From positions 1 through 64,000 of the forward strand of contig JALHQT010000005.1 of the NCBI GenBank assembly GCA_022841825.1: a DNA stretch of 64,000 nucleotides, in the 5' to 3' direction. Positions 17,288 to 28,813 of this stretch are shown one piece after another (position 1 is the stretch's first letter; every line of letters begins with the position of its first letter). The notes under the pieces were generated by a model that saw nothing but the letters and a program-made list of their open reading frames with translations, ran no database searches and was not told the DNA's origin. Source of the DNA: Anaerolineae bacterium (GTDB lineage Bacteria > Chloroflexota > Anaerolineae > Aggregatilineales > Phototrophicaceae). A program made the position numbers and the translations under genes.

Positions 17288-18679
17288 TCAATCGAGCAAG
17301 TTGACGAGTCGGCGGAAATCTTCGCCGCGCGCCGCGAAATCGACATAAGCGTCGAAACTGGTGCCGCCAGGCGAGAGCAGCACGACATCGCCCGCCTGCG
17401 CAGCTTTCGCCGCTAGCGCAACCGCCTCTTCCAGATTTGCCGCGCGCGTCACACGTTCCGCTGCGCCCATCGCCTCGGCGGTGCGGACGACAATATCCGC
17501 CACCGATTTGTCGCCGCTCTTGCCAAAAGCGATGATCTGCCGCGAGGACTCCAGCGCAATCGCCATGACTTCATCCCAGGGCAAGTCCTTGTCTTTACCT
17601 CCCAGCAGCAGAATGAGCGGCTCCTGGAAGCTGTGCAGCGCGGCGGCGACGCGCTCCGGCGCGGTGGCGATGCTGTCGTTGATATACGTCACACCCGCCC
17701 GCTCGCGCACGATCTCCAGGCGATGCGGCACGCCGCGAAAATCACGGATCGCCGCCAGCATTGCATCCGGCGAGCAGCCCGCCGCGCCCGTGATGGCACA
17801 GGCAGCAAGCACATTCAGCAGATTGTGATCGCCGCGCAGCCGCACATCCGCGCGCTCGGCGAAGACGTGAACATTCTCATCCGGGCTGCACACGCCGGAA
17901 AGTGCCAGTCGCCCGCCGATCATAAACGCGCCATCGGCGACGATTTCGCTGCCACTGAACCAGGCGACCTGCCCCGGTGCTGTCATCTCCAGGGCGCGGC
18001 TGTTGTAATCTTCACGTCCCAGGATCGCAACGTCGTCCGGCGTCTGGTGGCTGATGATGTGCGCTTTCGCGGCAATGTAGTTTTCCATCGTGACGTGGCG
18101 GTCGAGGTGATTGGGGGTGATATTGAGGATTGCCGCATAACGCGGGCTAGTAGTCATGATCTCAAGCTGAAAGCTCGACAGCTCCATCACCACGCGGTCT
18201 TCCAGCTTGATCTGCGGCAGGACATCCAGCAGCACGTCGCCGATGTTGCCGCCGACCCAGGTCGCGTAGCCCGCGCGCCGGACGATCTCGCCTGCCAGCG
18301 TCGTCGTCGTCGTCTTGCCGGCGCTCCCCGTGATGCCAAGCACAGGCGCTGGACAGCGTTCGAGGAAGAGCTGCGCGTCGTTGGTGATGGGGATGCGGCG
18401 CTGCCCCGCGCGCCGGACGGCAGGTGTTTCGAGCGGCACACCGCCAGAGACACACAGCAGATCGACCGCGTCGAGGAAATCTTCCGGCTGCCCGCCGAGC
18501 ATGAATTCTACACCGGGGAAGTCCTCCGGGTTGAGTTGAAGCTGCGCCGCCGTCTTATCGTCACTGACACGCACGCGCGCGCCAATTGTCGGCAGCCATC
18601 GTGCCAGCGCCCTGCCCTGGCGCGCAAAGCCAAGGACTGCGACCATCTTGCCATGCAGGGGATCGACGTGTGTTGTCAT
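17288..18679 (-). CDS. murD: UDP-N-acetylmuramoylalanine--D-glutamate ligase
   Basis: 463 residues. Adds D-Glu to UDP-MurNAc-L-Ala in peptidoglycan synthesis. Seen: an N-terminal Rossmann domain (VLGFARQGRALARWL), the ATP-binding GITGSAGKTTTT (115-126), VMELSSFQLE and ILNITPNHLDRH in the central domain, and a C-terminal domain with YINDSIATAPERVAAAL and LLLGGKDKDLPW. All hallmark Mur ligase motifs are present. It is separated from other mur genes, which are not in this window. Confidence 0.96.
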   Translation of the reverse strand: MTTHVDPLHGKMVAVLGFARQGRALARWLPTIGARVRVSDDKTAAQLQLNPEDFPGVEFMLGGQPEDFLDAVDLLCVSGGVPLETPAVRRAGQRRIPITNDAQLFLERCPAPVLGITGSAGKTTTTTLAGEIVRRAGYATWVGGNIGDVLLDVLPQIKLEDRVVMELSSFQLEIMTTSPRYAAILNITPNHLDRHVTMENYIAAKAHIISHQTPDDVAILGREDYNSRALEMTAPGQVAWFSGSEIVADGAFMIGGRLALSGVCSPDENVHVFAERADVRLRGDHNLLNVLAACAITGAAGCSPDAMLAAIRDFRGVPHRLEIVRERAGVTYINDSIATAPERVAAALHSFQEPLILLLGGKDKDLPWDEVMAIALESSRQIIAFGKSGDKSVADIVVRTAEAMGAAERVTRAANLEEAVALAAKAAQAGDVVLLSPGGTSFDAYVDFAARGEDFRRLVNLLD

Positions 18680-18691
18680 GTGTGCGTACTT

Positions 18692-19291
18692 TTAGGGTGC
18701 GCTGCGCGCGTTAAACAGGTCGGTGACTGACAGCCTGAAGCCGGGCAGGACAGGCGTTTCGAGCGCGTCACCCGGTGCGTAGCTCTCGAAACCATCCATA
18801 TCATTGCGGAAACGCTGCAAGACGCGCCGCCGAGGGAGAATGTACCATGCCTCTTCCGTCCCCGCCGCCAGATACTCGGCGATCTTCTTGAGCAGATCAG
18901 CATTGACCTGTCCGGGCGATAAGACTTCGACCGCGAGGTCAGGCGCACCCTCAAAATCGTTCAGCCAATTGAAGTCCGCAGGCATTCGTCCCTTGCGTAG
19001 AAACGACAGATCAGGAATACGCGCATCTTCGATGGACGGATCCACACCACGCAGGATATAGCGCGCGCCGTCGGGGTAAACGGTCCCCAAGTCATGCTTC
19101 GAAACATAGTCGTGCAGCAGAAGGAACAGCCACCGCACCATCATTAATTGCTGCCACGACACAGTGCGTTTCTCCGTGATAAGCTCCCCGTCGATGACTT
19201 CGAGACGCGCATCACGGTTGCGCGCTTCACCCTCCGCGAGCGTGATCTCGTCCTGCGTCACACCGACCTTGACCCGCATCATATCGCTCAT
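18692..19291 (-). CDS. Uma2 family (DUF820) putative endonuclease
   Basis: 199 residues from ATG 19291, behind GAGGG; a TTG at 19309 is possible. Uma2 proteins have a PD-(D/E)XK nuclease-like fold. Seen: RDARLEVIDGELI, PDLSFLRKGRMP, the core DLAVEVLSPGQVNADLLKKIAEYLAAGTEEAW with acidic and lysine positions, and the C-terminal TPVLPGFRLSVTDLF. The family is greatly expanded in cyanobacteria and Chloroflexota with no proven role. The gene ends 12 bp before the murD start, so it may be read together with murD. Confidence 0.88.
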   Translation of the reverse strand: MSDMMRVKVGVTQDEITLAEGEARNRDARLEVIDGELITEKRTVSWQQLMMVRWLFLLLHDYVSKHDLGTVYPDGARYILRGVDPSIEDARIPDLSFLRKGRMPADFNWLNDFEGAPDLAVEVLSPGQVNADLLKKIAEYLAAGTEEAWYILPRRRVLQRFRNDMDGFESYAPGDALETPVLPGFRLSVTDLFNARSAP

Positions 19292-19330
19292 CGCACATGC
19301 CCTCGCCAACCATCTCCGGACGCGCCGCTA

Positions 19331-20453
19331 TCACGTCGATTGTAGCACGTTCGCACCCGCGCTCGGCTGGCTGATGTAGAGCGCAGGGGTCAGAGAGGTC
19401 GCCGCTGTGTATTCGCGCGCGACGCTCTCCGCGAATGCCTCCGCCCCATCAGCGCGCACCAGCGCCACGCAGCAGCCGCCAAAACCGCCGCCAGTCATCC
19501 GCGCGCCAAAACACGCCGGATGCGCCTGCGCCAGTTCGACCATCTTGTCGATCTCCCATCGTGTGATCTCAAAATCGTCGCGCATACTGATGTGACTGGC
19601 GTCCATCAGCCGCCCCAGCTCATGCGCATCGCCCGCGCGCATGGCGGCAGCGGCTTGCAAGGTTCGGGCGTTCTCGGTCAGCACATGGCGCGCGCGCTTG
19701 CGTGGCAGTTCGTCCAGGTGTTCCGCACGGGTGAAAAACTCGGACAGCGAAACATCGCGCAGCGTCTCGACCCCGAAAAAGTGTGCAGCCGCTTCGCACT
19801 GCGCCCGCCGCTCGTTGTACTTCGACTCCGCCAGTTCTCGCCGTGTCGCCGTGTCGAGGATGACGACGGCTGTGCCGGACGGCAGCGGCGCGGGCGTCAG
19901 CGTCAGGTGGCGGCAGTCGATCAGGAGCGCGCTGCCTTCGACCGCAGCCGCCGAAATCATCTGATCCATGATCCCCGTCTTGACGCCGATCCAGACATTC
20001 TCGGTGCGCTGCCCAAGCTTCGCCATGACCGGAGCATCCCAGGGGATATCACCCAGCGCGGCAAAGGCGCGCGCGGTCGCCATCTCCAGCGCCGCCGAAG
20101 ACGATAGTCCTGCACCAATGGGCACGTCGCCTGCGACTACCCCCTCCCATCCACGCAGCGTAAAGCCTGCCTCCTGTAGTGCCCACGCCATGCCCTGTAC
20201 ATACTCTGCCCATTCCAGCTCGCGCTTGCGAATATCGTCCAACGCGAACTCGACGACCTCGCCCTCAAAATCAAGCGCCTGGATGACAATGTAGCTGTCC
20301 TGGCGCGGACGCAAGGCGATGTACGCCGCGCGCTCAATCGCCATCGGCAGCACAAAACCGTCGTTATAGTCGGTGTGCTCGCCGATCAGGTTGACGCGCC
20401 CAGGCGCACGCACGACCAAAGCCGGTGCTTCGCCATAACGCTGGCGAAATGCT

Positions 20454-20479
<26 letters not shown>
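19331..20479 (-). CDS. galK: Galactokinase
   Basis: 382 residues from ATG 20479, chosen for its AGGAAG ribosome binding site; an upstream ATG at 20506 is also in frame. Phosphorylates galactose at C1 (Leloir pathway). Seen: galactokinase signature RAPGRVNLIGEHTDYNDG (24-41), GHMP motif GAGLSSSAALE (about 122-132), the catalytic Asp in KTGIMDQMIS (D172) and the C-terminal GARMTGGGFGGCCVAL. Last gene of a galT-channel-galK operon, overlapping the preceding gene by 26 bp. Confidence 0.95.
19339..19347 (-). promoter_or_regulatory. Extended -10 promoter of the Uma2 gene
   Basis: Minus strand TGCTACAAT: TACAAT (19339-19344) with TG one base upstream, inside the 3' end of galK and about 48 bp before the Uma2 ATG. 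No -35 at standard spacing. Confidence 0.4.
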
Positions 20480-23395
<2,916 letters not shown>

Positions 23396-23476
23396 TGTTT
23401 ACTCCCACGATCAGACGCAACGATGCGAAGCAGCATAATAGCGCGAGAAAATCGGACGCGCTAGAGATGAATGTGC

Positions 23477-24541
23477 TTATGTCGAGCGCCCTGCCGTCAA
23501 CTGATCCTGATACGCCTTCATGCCGTCCATGTCGCCCTTGGCGGCATAGCTTGCCTGCTTCGCCCAGGTCGGCACGCTCGGCGCAAAACGCATCCCTGCC
23601 TTTTCGATGGCAGCGCGGATCATCTCTTCGCTCGCCTCCGCAAGCTGGGCAAAGGTCAGAATACCTGCCGCGTTCAGCGCCTTTTCCATCTTGGGACCAA
23701 TGCCCTCCACGACCTTGAGGTCGTCGGGGGTCACAGGCGCTTCCGCCTTCGCCTTTTTCGGCTTGGGTGCGGCGGGCGCTTTCTTGCCGGCGGGTTTTTC
23801 GGAGGCAGGTTCTTTCTTCGCGCGCGATTTGGCGGGTGCCTCGGCGGACGCTGCTTCTGCTATGGTCGGCACTTCGGGGGCGGGAGCGCTCGTCACGACA
23901 TAATCGCGCGAGACCACCTGCCCCGGCTCCAGCCCACGCACCAGGTAATCGCGGTACGTCACGAAACCAGGCTGATCGCCATCGGCGAGGTAGCGCGCCT
24001 GCTTCGACCAGTTGACAAGGCTGGGCGCCAACGTCAGCCCATGCTTTTCGACCGCAGCGCGCAGATCGGCAATGCTGGCGTCCGCAACTTTGCGATAAGT
24101 GTCAATACCTTCGGCACGCAGCGCCGCATCCATCTTCGGACCAATGCCTTCGATGATGAGGAGATCGTCTGGGTCACTCGACGCAGGAACGGGCTGTTCG
24201 GCTTTTGCGAACCCCATCATCACCGGCTCAGGAGACGGCGCAGCCGCCTCGACTGGGGTCGGCGCAGCAGACGATTCGGCGGGGGCGGGCATCGCCAGCG
24301 CAGCGGGGGTGTCGAATTCGCGCACGCGCGGGGGCACGACGGGTTCAGAGGCAGCAGAAGCAGGGACTTCCGCCACCGCAGAGCGCCCCCACAGGAACAG
24401 CAGCGCCGCCCCAACGACCAGCAACCCCGCAAGCCACCATTCGTCAACCGGTCGCTCGCGCACGATCAACCAGAGGATCACCAACAGCGCGGCGACCAAG
24501 AGACCCACTCCCCAGAAGGTTCGCGTGGTACGATCCAGCAT
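23477..24541 (-). CDS. Membrane-anchored protein with two helix-hairpin-helix domains
   Basis: 354 residues from ATG 24541, preceded by AGGGAGAG. Two N-terminal membrane helices (TFWGVGLLVAALLVILWLIV and WLAGLLVVGAALLFLW), an Ala/Pro-rich linker, then two similar domains each starting DDL..(I/V)EGIGPKM and containing a second helix pair and WxKQA(R/S)Y. They are joined by a Lys/Ala/Pro-rich linker (AKKEPASEKPAGKKAPAAPK). EGIGPK domains are Rad51-N/DUF4332-like HhH folds found in ribosomal, NADH-dehydrogenase-linked and structural proteins. DNA binding at the membrane is possible but unproven. Confidence 0.78.
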   Translation of the reverse strand: MLDRTTRTFWGVGLLVAALLVILWLIVRERPVDEWWLAGLLVVGAALLFLWGRSAVAEVPASAASEPVVPPRVREFDTPAALAMPAPAESSAAPTPVEAAAPSPEPVMMGFAKAEQPVPASSDPDDLLIIEGIGPKMDAALRAEGIDTYRKVADASIADLRAAVEKHGLTLAPSLVNWSKQARYLADGDQPGFVTYRDYLVRGLEPGQVVSRDYVVTSAPAPEVPTIAEAASAEAPAKSRAKKEPASEKPAGKKAPAAPKPKKAKAEAPVTPDDLKVVEGIGPKMEKALNAAGILTFAQLAEASEEMIRAAIEKAGMRFAPSVPTWAKQASYAAKGDMDGMKAYQDQLTAGRST

Positions 24542-24735
24542 AACTCTCCCTTTCTCATGCAGTTCGGTGATGGGCGCGTTGAAAAGTAAAGCTTGACAGA
24601 CGGACAGTGTAACTCCTGGCAAATACTGGCGTCAAACAGCAGACGCCGCATAAAACACTCCAGTAATTGGGATTTTAAGCCCTTAAAGATTACAGAATCA
24701 ATGACTTGTGAATTATTTCTGAATATTTCCCGGAA

Positions 24736-25608
24736 GTGATGTACTTTGTAGAATTTTCATCTATTATGAGGTCAAGCGTCAATGCTTTCTCAATGCATGG
24801 TGGTAATGGGGGTTGGGAAATCATGTTTTCATCTTATTTCACTTCTGAAGATTGTCAGCTTTTGTCGTCTCCCGTTCACGGAGATGTCCAGGGGGTTTAC
24901 GATAAGTTCCAGGAACTTCATCGTTCACTCCAGCGCCGGATGCGTGACCACAGTTGGGATCTGCATCCCCATTGGAACCGCACCGAGATGATCAGCAGCT
25001 ATTCGCTGGCGTCCGGCAGGCAGTTTCAGGGCTTCGCAATGCCCTTCTCACGTTCCCGCGAACAGGCAGTTCTGGTCGAACGACTGATGGGTCGAGACAG
25101 CTTCGGACCCGTCGGGCAGGTCGATATCCATCGCCATCCCGTCATCGAGGTTCGGTTGACCGCCAACCACGTTGCGGCAGAGTTGATTGTGTCGGGCACA
25201 TCACTGCTCGACCAGCAGAATCTGATCGGCAAACTGGAAGTCGCTCGACATCGCCAGCAGCTCCGCAGCCTGATCCAGGCACTGCCGAGCGACACTGTCA
25301 TCGGCTTCTGGAGTGGTGTCGAAGTCGACGACATGCACCTGACCGCCGGACAACTTTCGCGCGGGAGTGTGCTTGAGCAGTGGATCGGCACGTTCCAGGA
25401 TGGGCATGACAACCTGCGTATCGGCGCGTGGTATCAGCCGCAGGACACCTGCCTCAGTTCAAGCAACATCCTTTCCGAGTTGACCCGTCGCATCAGCAGC
25501 CTGTACAACCTCTACAACTTCCTGCGCTGGACGAGCAACAATGACTTCCGGACCTTCTATAGCAAGGCGGGTCTCGGCTACAACCATCGGGATCTGCGCC
25601 TTTCGTAG
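24736..25608 (+). CDS. Hypothetical protein, unrecognised
   Basis: 290 residues if ATG 24736 is used; ATGs at 24793 and 24823 are alternatives and the latter starts MFSSYFTSEDC. The upstream 110 bp is AT-rich, unlike the rest. No signal peptide or membrane helix. Notable segments: LHPHWNRTEMISSYSL, FSRSREQAVLVERLMGRDSFG, VDIHRHPVIEVRLT, FWSGVEVDDMHLT, LYNFLRWTSNNDFRTFYSKAGLGYNHRDL. A conserved-looking globular alpha/beta protein. It has its own terminator, so it is probably monocistronic. No function proposed. Confidence 0.7.
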   Translation: MMYFVEFSSIMRSSVNAFSMHGGNGGWEIMFSSYFTSEDCQLLSSPVHGDVQGVYDKFQELHRSLQRRMRDHSWDLHPHWNRTEMISSYSLASGRQFQGFAMPFSRSREQAVLVERLMGRDSFGPVGQVDIHRHPVIEVRLTANHVAAELIVSGTSLLDQQNLIGKLEVARHRQQLRSLIQALPSDTVIGFWSGVEVDDMHLTAGQLSRGSVLEQWIGTFQDGHDNLRIGAWYQPQDTCLSSSNILSELTRRISSLYNLYNFLRWTSNNDFRTFYSKAGLGYNHRDLRLS

Positions 25609-25633
25609 CGAACTCCACAGCCCGACCAGACCG

Positions 25634-25668
25634 CAAGGCGACTATTCAGGTCGCCTTGTTCGATTCTT
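25634..25668 (+). terminator. Terminator after the hypothetical gene
   Basis: Perfect 9-bp stem CAAGGCGAC (25634-25642) / GTCGCCTTG (25650-25658), 7-nt loop, followed by TTCGATTCTT. Confidence 0.75.
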
Positions 25669-25811
25669 AAGGCAATCGCTCGAAAAAACGGCACTTCCAT
25701 GCAGACCGCGTGTTACATATAGATAAATCAGCCGCCAATGGGCAGCCACCTTATTCGCGCGTTCCAACACCGCACTTGCGCCGATGTGCCTGCGGTAGAA
25801 AATTAAACACG

Positions 25812-26687
25812 ATGTCCGCACTCACGCATGATCGAAAAAAAGTCAGAATGACAACCAAAGCGCCGCAGATCTCCCAAAACCTTCGGCAGCGCTGGATCAC
25901 GGCAATCATCTTCGGACCCATCGTCCTCGCGCTTATGGCAATTGGCGGGTGGTGGTTCTTCGGAGTCGCGCTCGCCCTGGCGACCATTGGAGCGCTGGAG
26001 TTTTGCAGTCTCGGGCGCAATCGTTCCATTCAACCCTCTGCCCTCTTAGCGGTCAGTACGACCGTCGCGACTGTCCTGGGCTTCGTCCTCGGCTGGACGT
26101 GGGCAGTCGTCGCGGCATTCGCGCTCGCCTTCGTACTGGCACTCGCATCGAGCCTGCTCAGACGGCGAACCCCTCGTGCCGCGCTGCTTGACGCACTGAT
26201 GACCATCGCGGCGCCCGCCTATGTCGCGCTGCCCGCCGGGATGCTGGCGCTTGTGCGTATGACCGAGCCAGGAGGCTTGCACTGGCTGCTGCTGATCGTC
26301 TTTCTCACCTGGGGGACGGACTCACTGGCGTATTTCGGGGGTCGCACCTGGGGCAGGACACTGCTCGCCCCGCGCATCTCACCCAAAAAGACGGTCGAAG
26401 GTGCGATTGTCGGCGTCAGTGGCGGCTTTGTCGTCGGTTTAGTACTGCTGCTCATCGCAGGCGCGTATCAGGTGGCGCTGCTCCCGCTCCTCATCGTTGC
26501 GCCCCTGGTCGCGGTCATCGGCGATCTGAGCGAGTCCGCGCTCAAACGTGCGTTCGACGTCAAGGATTCGCATCTCAGCCACTTCGATCTGTTTCCTGGT
26601 CATGGCGGCGTCCTCGACCGCACGGATGCTTTGATCCTGGTCACCTGGTTTTGTTTTGTCGTTTACCACGGGGTCGGGATACTCTAA
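25812..26687 (+). CDS. cdsA: Phosphatidate cytidylyltransferase
   Basis: 291 residues from ATG 25812 (ATG 25848 is an alternative). Makes CDP-diacylglycerol, the precursor of phospholipids, in the cytoplasmic membrane. Seen: about seven membrane helices starting RWITAIIFGPIVLALMAIGG, the WGTDSLAYFGGRTWG segment with K-T-V-E in SPKKTVEGAI, and the family signature SALKRAFDVKDSHL...PGHGGVLDRTDALI at the C-terminus. Length and motifs are standard. The upstream gap has no clear promoter. Confidence 0.93.
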   Translation: MSALTHDRKKVRMTTKAPQISQNLRQRWITAIIFGPIVLALMAIGGWWFFGVALALATIGALEFCSLGRNRSIQPSALLAVSTTVATVLGFVLGWTWAVVAAFALAFVLALASSLLRRRTPRAALLDALMTIAAPAYVALPAGMLALVRMTEPGGLHWLLLIVFLTWGTDSLAYFGGRTWGRTLLAPRISPKKTVEGAIVGVSGGFVVGLVLLLIAGAYQVALLPLLIVAPLVAVIGDLSESALKRAFDVKDSHLSHFDLFPGHGGVLDRTDALILVTWFCFVVYHGVGIL

Positions 26688-26754
26688 CGCGCGGTTTCAT
26701 ATCATAATAGGGGCATCATCGCAATTTGTTGTTACCATCGGTTGAGGAAGTGCC

Positions 26755-27141
26755 ATGTCGGTATCCAAACCCCCGAAGACGTCCAACGCCCCTAATCGTG
26801 AAGAACTGCTGCTGATGGCGATTGATGCCGCAAAAGCAGGGCAAAAAGAGGGGGCACGCATGATGTTGCGGAAGATCCTCGCGGAAGATAAACGCAATGA
26901 ACGCGCGCTCATGTGGATGGCAAAGCTTTCTGATAGCAAAGCCGAACAAACCCAATGGCTGCAAAAGGCACTCGCTATCAATCCGGATAACACGATTGCC
27001 CGACAGTCGCTTGACCGCATGAGATACAGCGGTGCCGCGCGCGACAACCGCACGCTGATCATCTTTGGTGTGGTCGCCGCAGTTCTGGTCGTGCTGCTGT
27101 TGGTCATCTTCCTGGTGATCGCAACGGGCACATTGGGATAG
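26755..27141 (+). CDS. TPR-like protein with C-terminal membrane anchor
   Basis: 128 residues. An N-terminal pair of TPR-like helices (REELLLMAIDAAKAGQKEGA, RMMLRKILAEDKRNERALMW, SKAEQTQWLQKALAINPDNT), then a single membrane helix (about 102-124, LIIFGVVAAVLVVLLLVIFL) close to the C-terminus. The same TPR-TM plan is used at the N-terminus of the next two genes, but here the protein stops after the helix with no propeller. Member of a local paralogous family. The TPR part is predicted cytoplasmic. Confidence 0.78.
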   Translation: MSVSKPPKTSNAPNREELLLMAIDAAKAGQKEGARMMLRKILAEDKRNERALMWMAKLSDSKAEQTQWLQKALAINPDNTIARQSLDRMRYSGAARDNRTLIIFGVVAAVLVVLLLVIFLVIATGTLG

Positions 27142-27237
27142 TTGTTGAATAGGACTTAATCCTGCTCGCCTCTAATCTGATGAATAATGTAAGCTAGTAT
27201 CGTTTATGCTGCGCGTTACCTGCGCCATCTGACGGGC

Positions 27238-28806
27238 ATGACGCAAAGCACAATATCAGGAGAGAGCGGCTTGGCAGAAAACACACAAGACAAGCTCAAA
27301 CAGGCAATCGCCGCAGCGCAGCGCGGCGACAAGACTGCCGCCCGACGAATGCTGCAGCAGGTCCTCGGCGAAGACCGAGATAACGAACTCGCCTGGATCT
27401 GGATGGCATCCGTCGTCGATTCGTTCGATGAGCGGCGGGCGTGCCTGGAGCGAGTCCTCAAGATTAACCCCAACAACGCGCGCGCCAAAGAAGCGCTGCG
27501 TCGCCTGGGTTTCGATGCACCGACCGAGCGCACCGCTGCCGGGTCACCCTCTGCGGCAACAGCAACGACCGCCGCCGCAGGTGCCATCCGCGGCGGAGGC
27601 AACCGTACCCTCTACTTTGCGATTGGCGCAGCCATCACCATCGTGCTGATCGCGCTCGTCGTGGCGTCCTTGTTGTCTGGCGGACCGAGTGACTCGGATG
27701 TGCGTTCGACCGCGACGACCTTCGCCATCGCGCAGCTTCCCACCAGCATTCCACCCACGATTGACCCTGACACCTTCACGGCGACACCGTTCCTCGGCGT
27801 TCGGGTCACCCTGGGAAGCGATTCGTTAACACGGCTGCCTCCTACTTTTACACCCACCGTGGCGGCAACCGCGACAGAACTGCCACCCCCAACCGCGACC
27901 CCGCTGCCGTTGGCTAGCTTCCCCCTGGTCTATACCGCTCTGACGAGCGATGGGCAAACAGAACTGTTCGCACTCAATGCGGATGGCAGCGGTTTGCGCC
28001 CCGTGGCGCAGGGTTTTGGCGACCCATTCGCTGTCAACCCTGCCGGAGACCAGATTGCGTTCATCCGTCTCGTCCCCGCCAGCAGCGACTTCGTGCCGCC
28101 GACACCCGCCGAGGGAGAAGATGCTCCCCCAGCCACCAACCTGATGCCGCAGATCTTTGTTGCGCCGCTCCAGGATACCGCGTCGGCACGGCAGGTTACG
28201 CAAATGATCGGCTCGACCATGTCTAGACCCGCCTGGTCGCCTGACGGTGAGCGCATCGTCTTCAGCAGCAACCAGGACGGTGATTCAGAGCTGTACATCA
28301 TCGACGCCGACGGCGGCAGCCCTCCCACCGCGCTGACAGCCAACGACGCGAACGATACTGACCCCAGCATCAGCGCCGATGGGCGACTGGTCGTCTTCGC
28401 CTCCGACCTGGAGACTCCCGGTTCGCAGGAAATCTTCAGCGTTTCGATTGATGGCGGCGAGATGCGTCAGTTGACGAATGCCAGTGGGAGCAGCACATCG
28501 CCAGTGTTCTCGCCAGATGGTTCTCGTATCACCTTCGTCAGCGACCGCGGAGGCGATGGCGACATCTGGATCATGGATGCCAATGGTCAGCGTCCCTTCC
28601 TCGTCACCATTGACGACGGAGGTGCCGAAGACCGGGCACCTGTCTGGACGCCCGATCTGCGCTGGATCGCCTTTGTTTCCAATCGTGGAGGCGAACGCTT
28701 CCAGGCATATTTGATCTCGCTAGACGGCAGCACGCTCCTGCCCATCACAGACGATCCCGACAACGTTCAATCCCTCGGTATGCTGCCGATCTCGCGGTCA
28801 GGTTAA
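27238..28806 (+). CDS. TPR - membrane helix - PD40 beta-propeller protein
   Basis: 522 residues. Domains in order: TPR-like helices (15-90: KLKQAIAAAQRGDKTAARRM, WIWMASVVDSFDERRACLER, LKINPNNARAKEAL), membrane helix (about 122-146, LYFAIGAAITIVLIALVVAS), Thr/Pro-rich linker (to about 225), then TolB-like PD40 repeats with SPDGERIVFSSNQDGDSELY, SADGRLVVFASD, SPDGSRITFVSDRGGDGDIW and TPDLRWIAFVSNRGG. The propeller should lie outside the membrane. It probably senses or binds something extracellular and reports to the TPR side, which is inference. Eight bp separate it from the next paralogue. Confidence 0.85.
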   Translation: MTQSTISGESGLAENTQDKLKQAIAAAQRGDKTAARRMLQQVLGEDRDNELAWIWMASVVDSFDERRACLERVLKINPNNARAKEALRRLGFDAPTERTAAGSPSAATATTAAAGAIRGGGNRTLYFAIGAAITIVLIALVVASLLSGGPSDSDVRSTATTFAIAQLPTSIPPTIDPDTFTATPFLGVRVTLGSDSLTRLPPTFTPTVAATATELPPPTATPLPLASFPLVYTALTSDGQTELFALNADGSGLRPVAQGFGDPFAVNPAGDQIAFIRLVPASSDFVPPTPAEGEDAPPATNLMPQIFVAPLQDTASARQVTQMIGSTMSRPAWSPDGERIVFSSNQDGDSELYIIDADGGSPPTALTANDANDTDPSISADGRLVVFASDLETPGSQEIFSVSIDGGEMRQLTNASGSSTSPVFSPDGSRITFVSDRGGDGDIWIMDANGQRPFLVTIDDGGAEDRAPVWTPDLRWIAFVSNRGGERFQAYLISLDGSTLLPITDDPDNVQSLGMLPISRSG

Positions 28807-28813
28807 GGTATCC

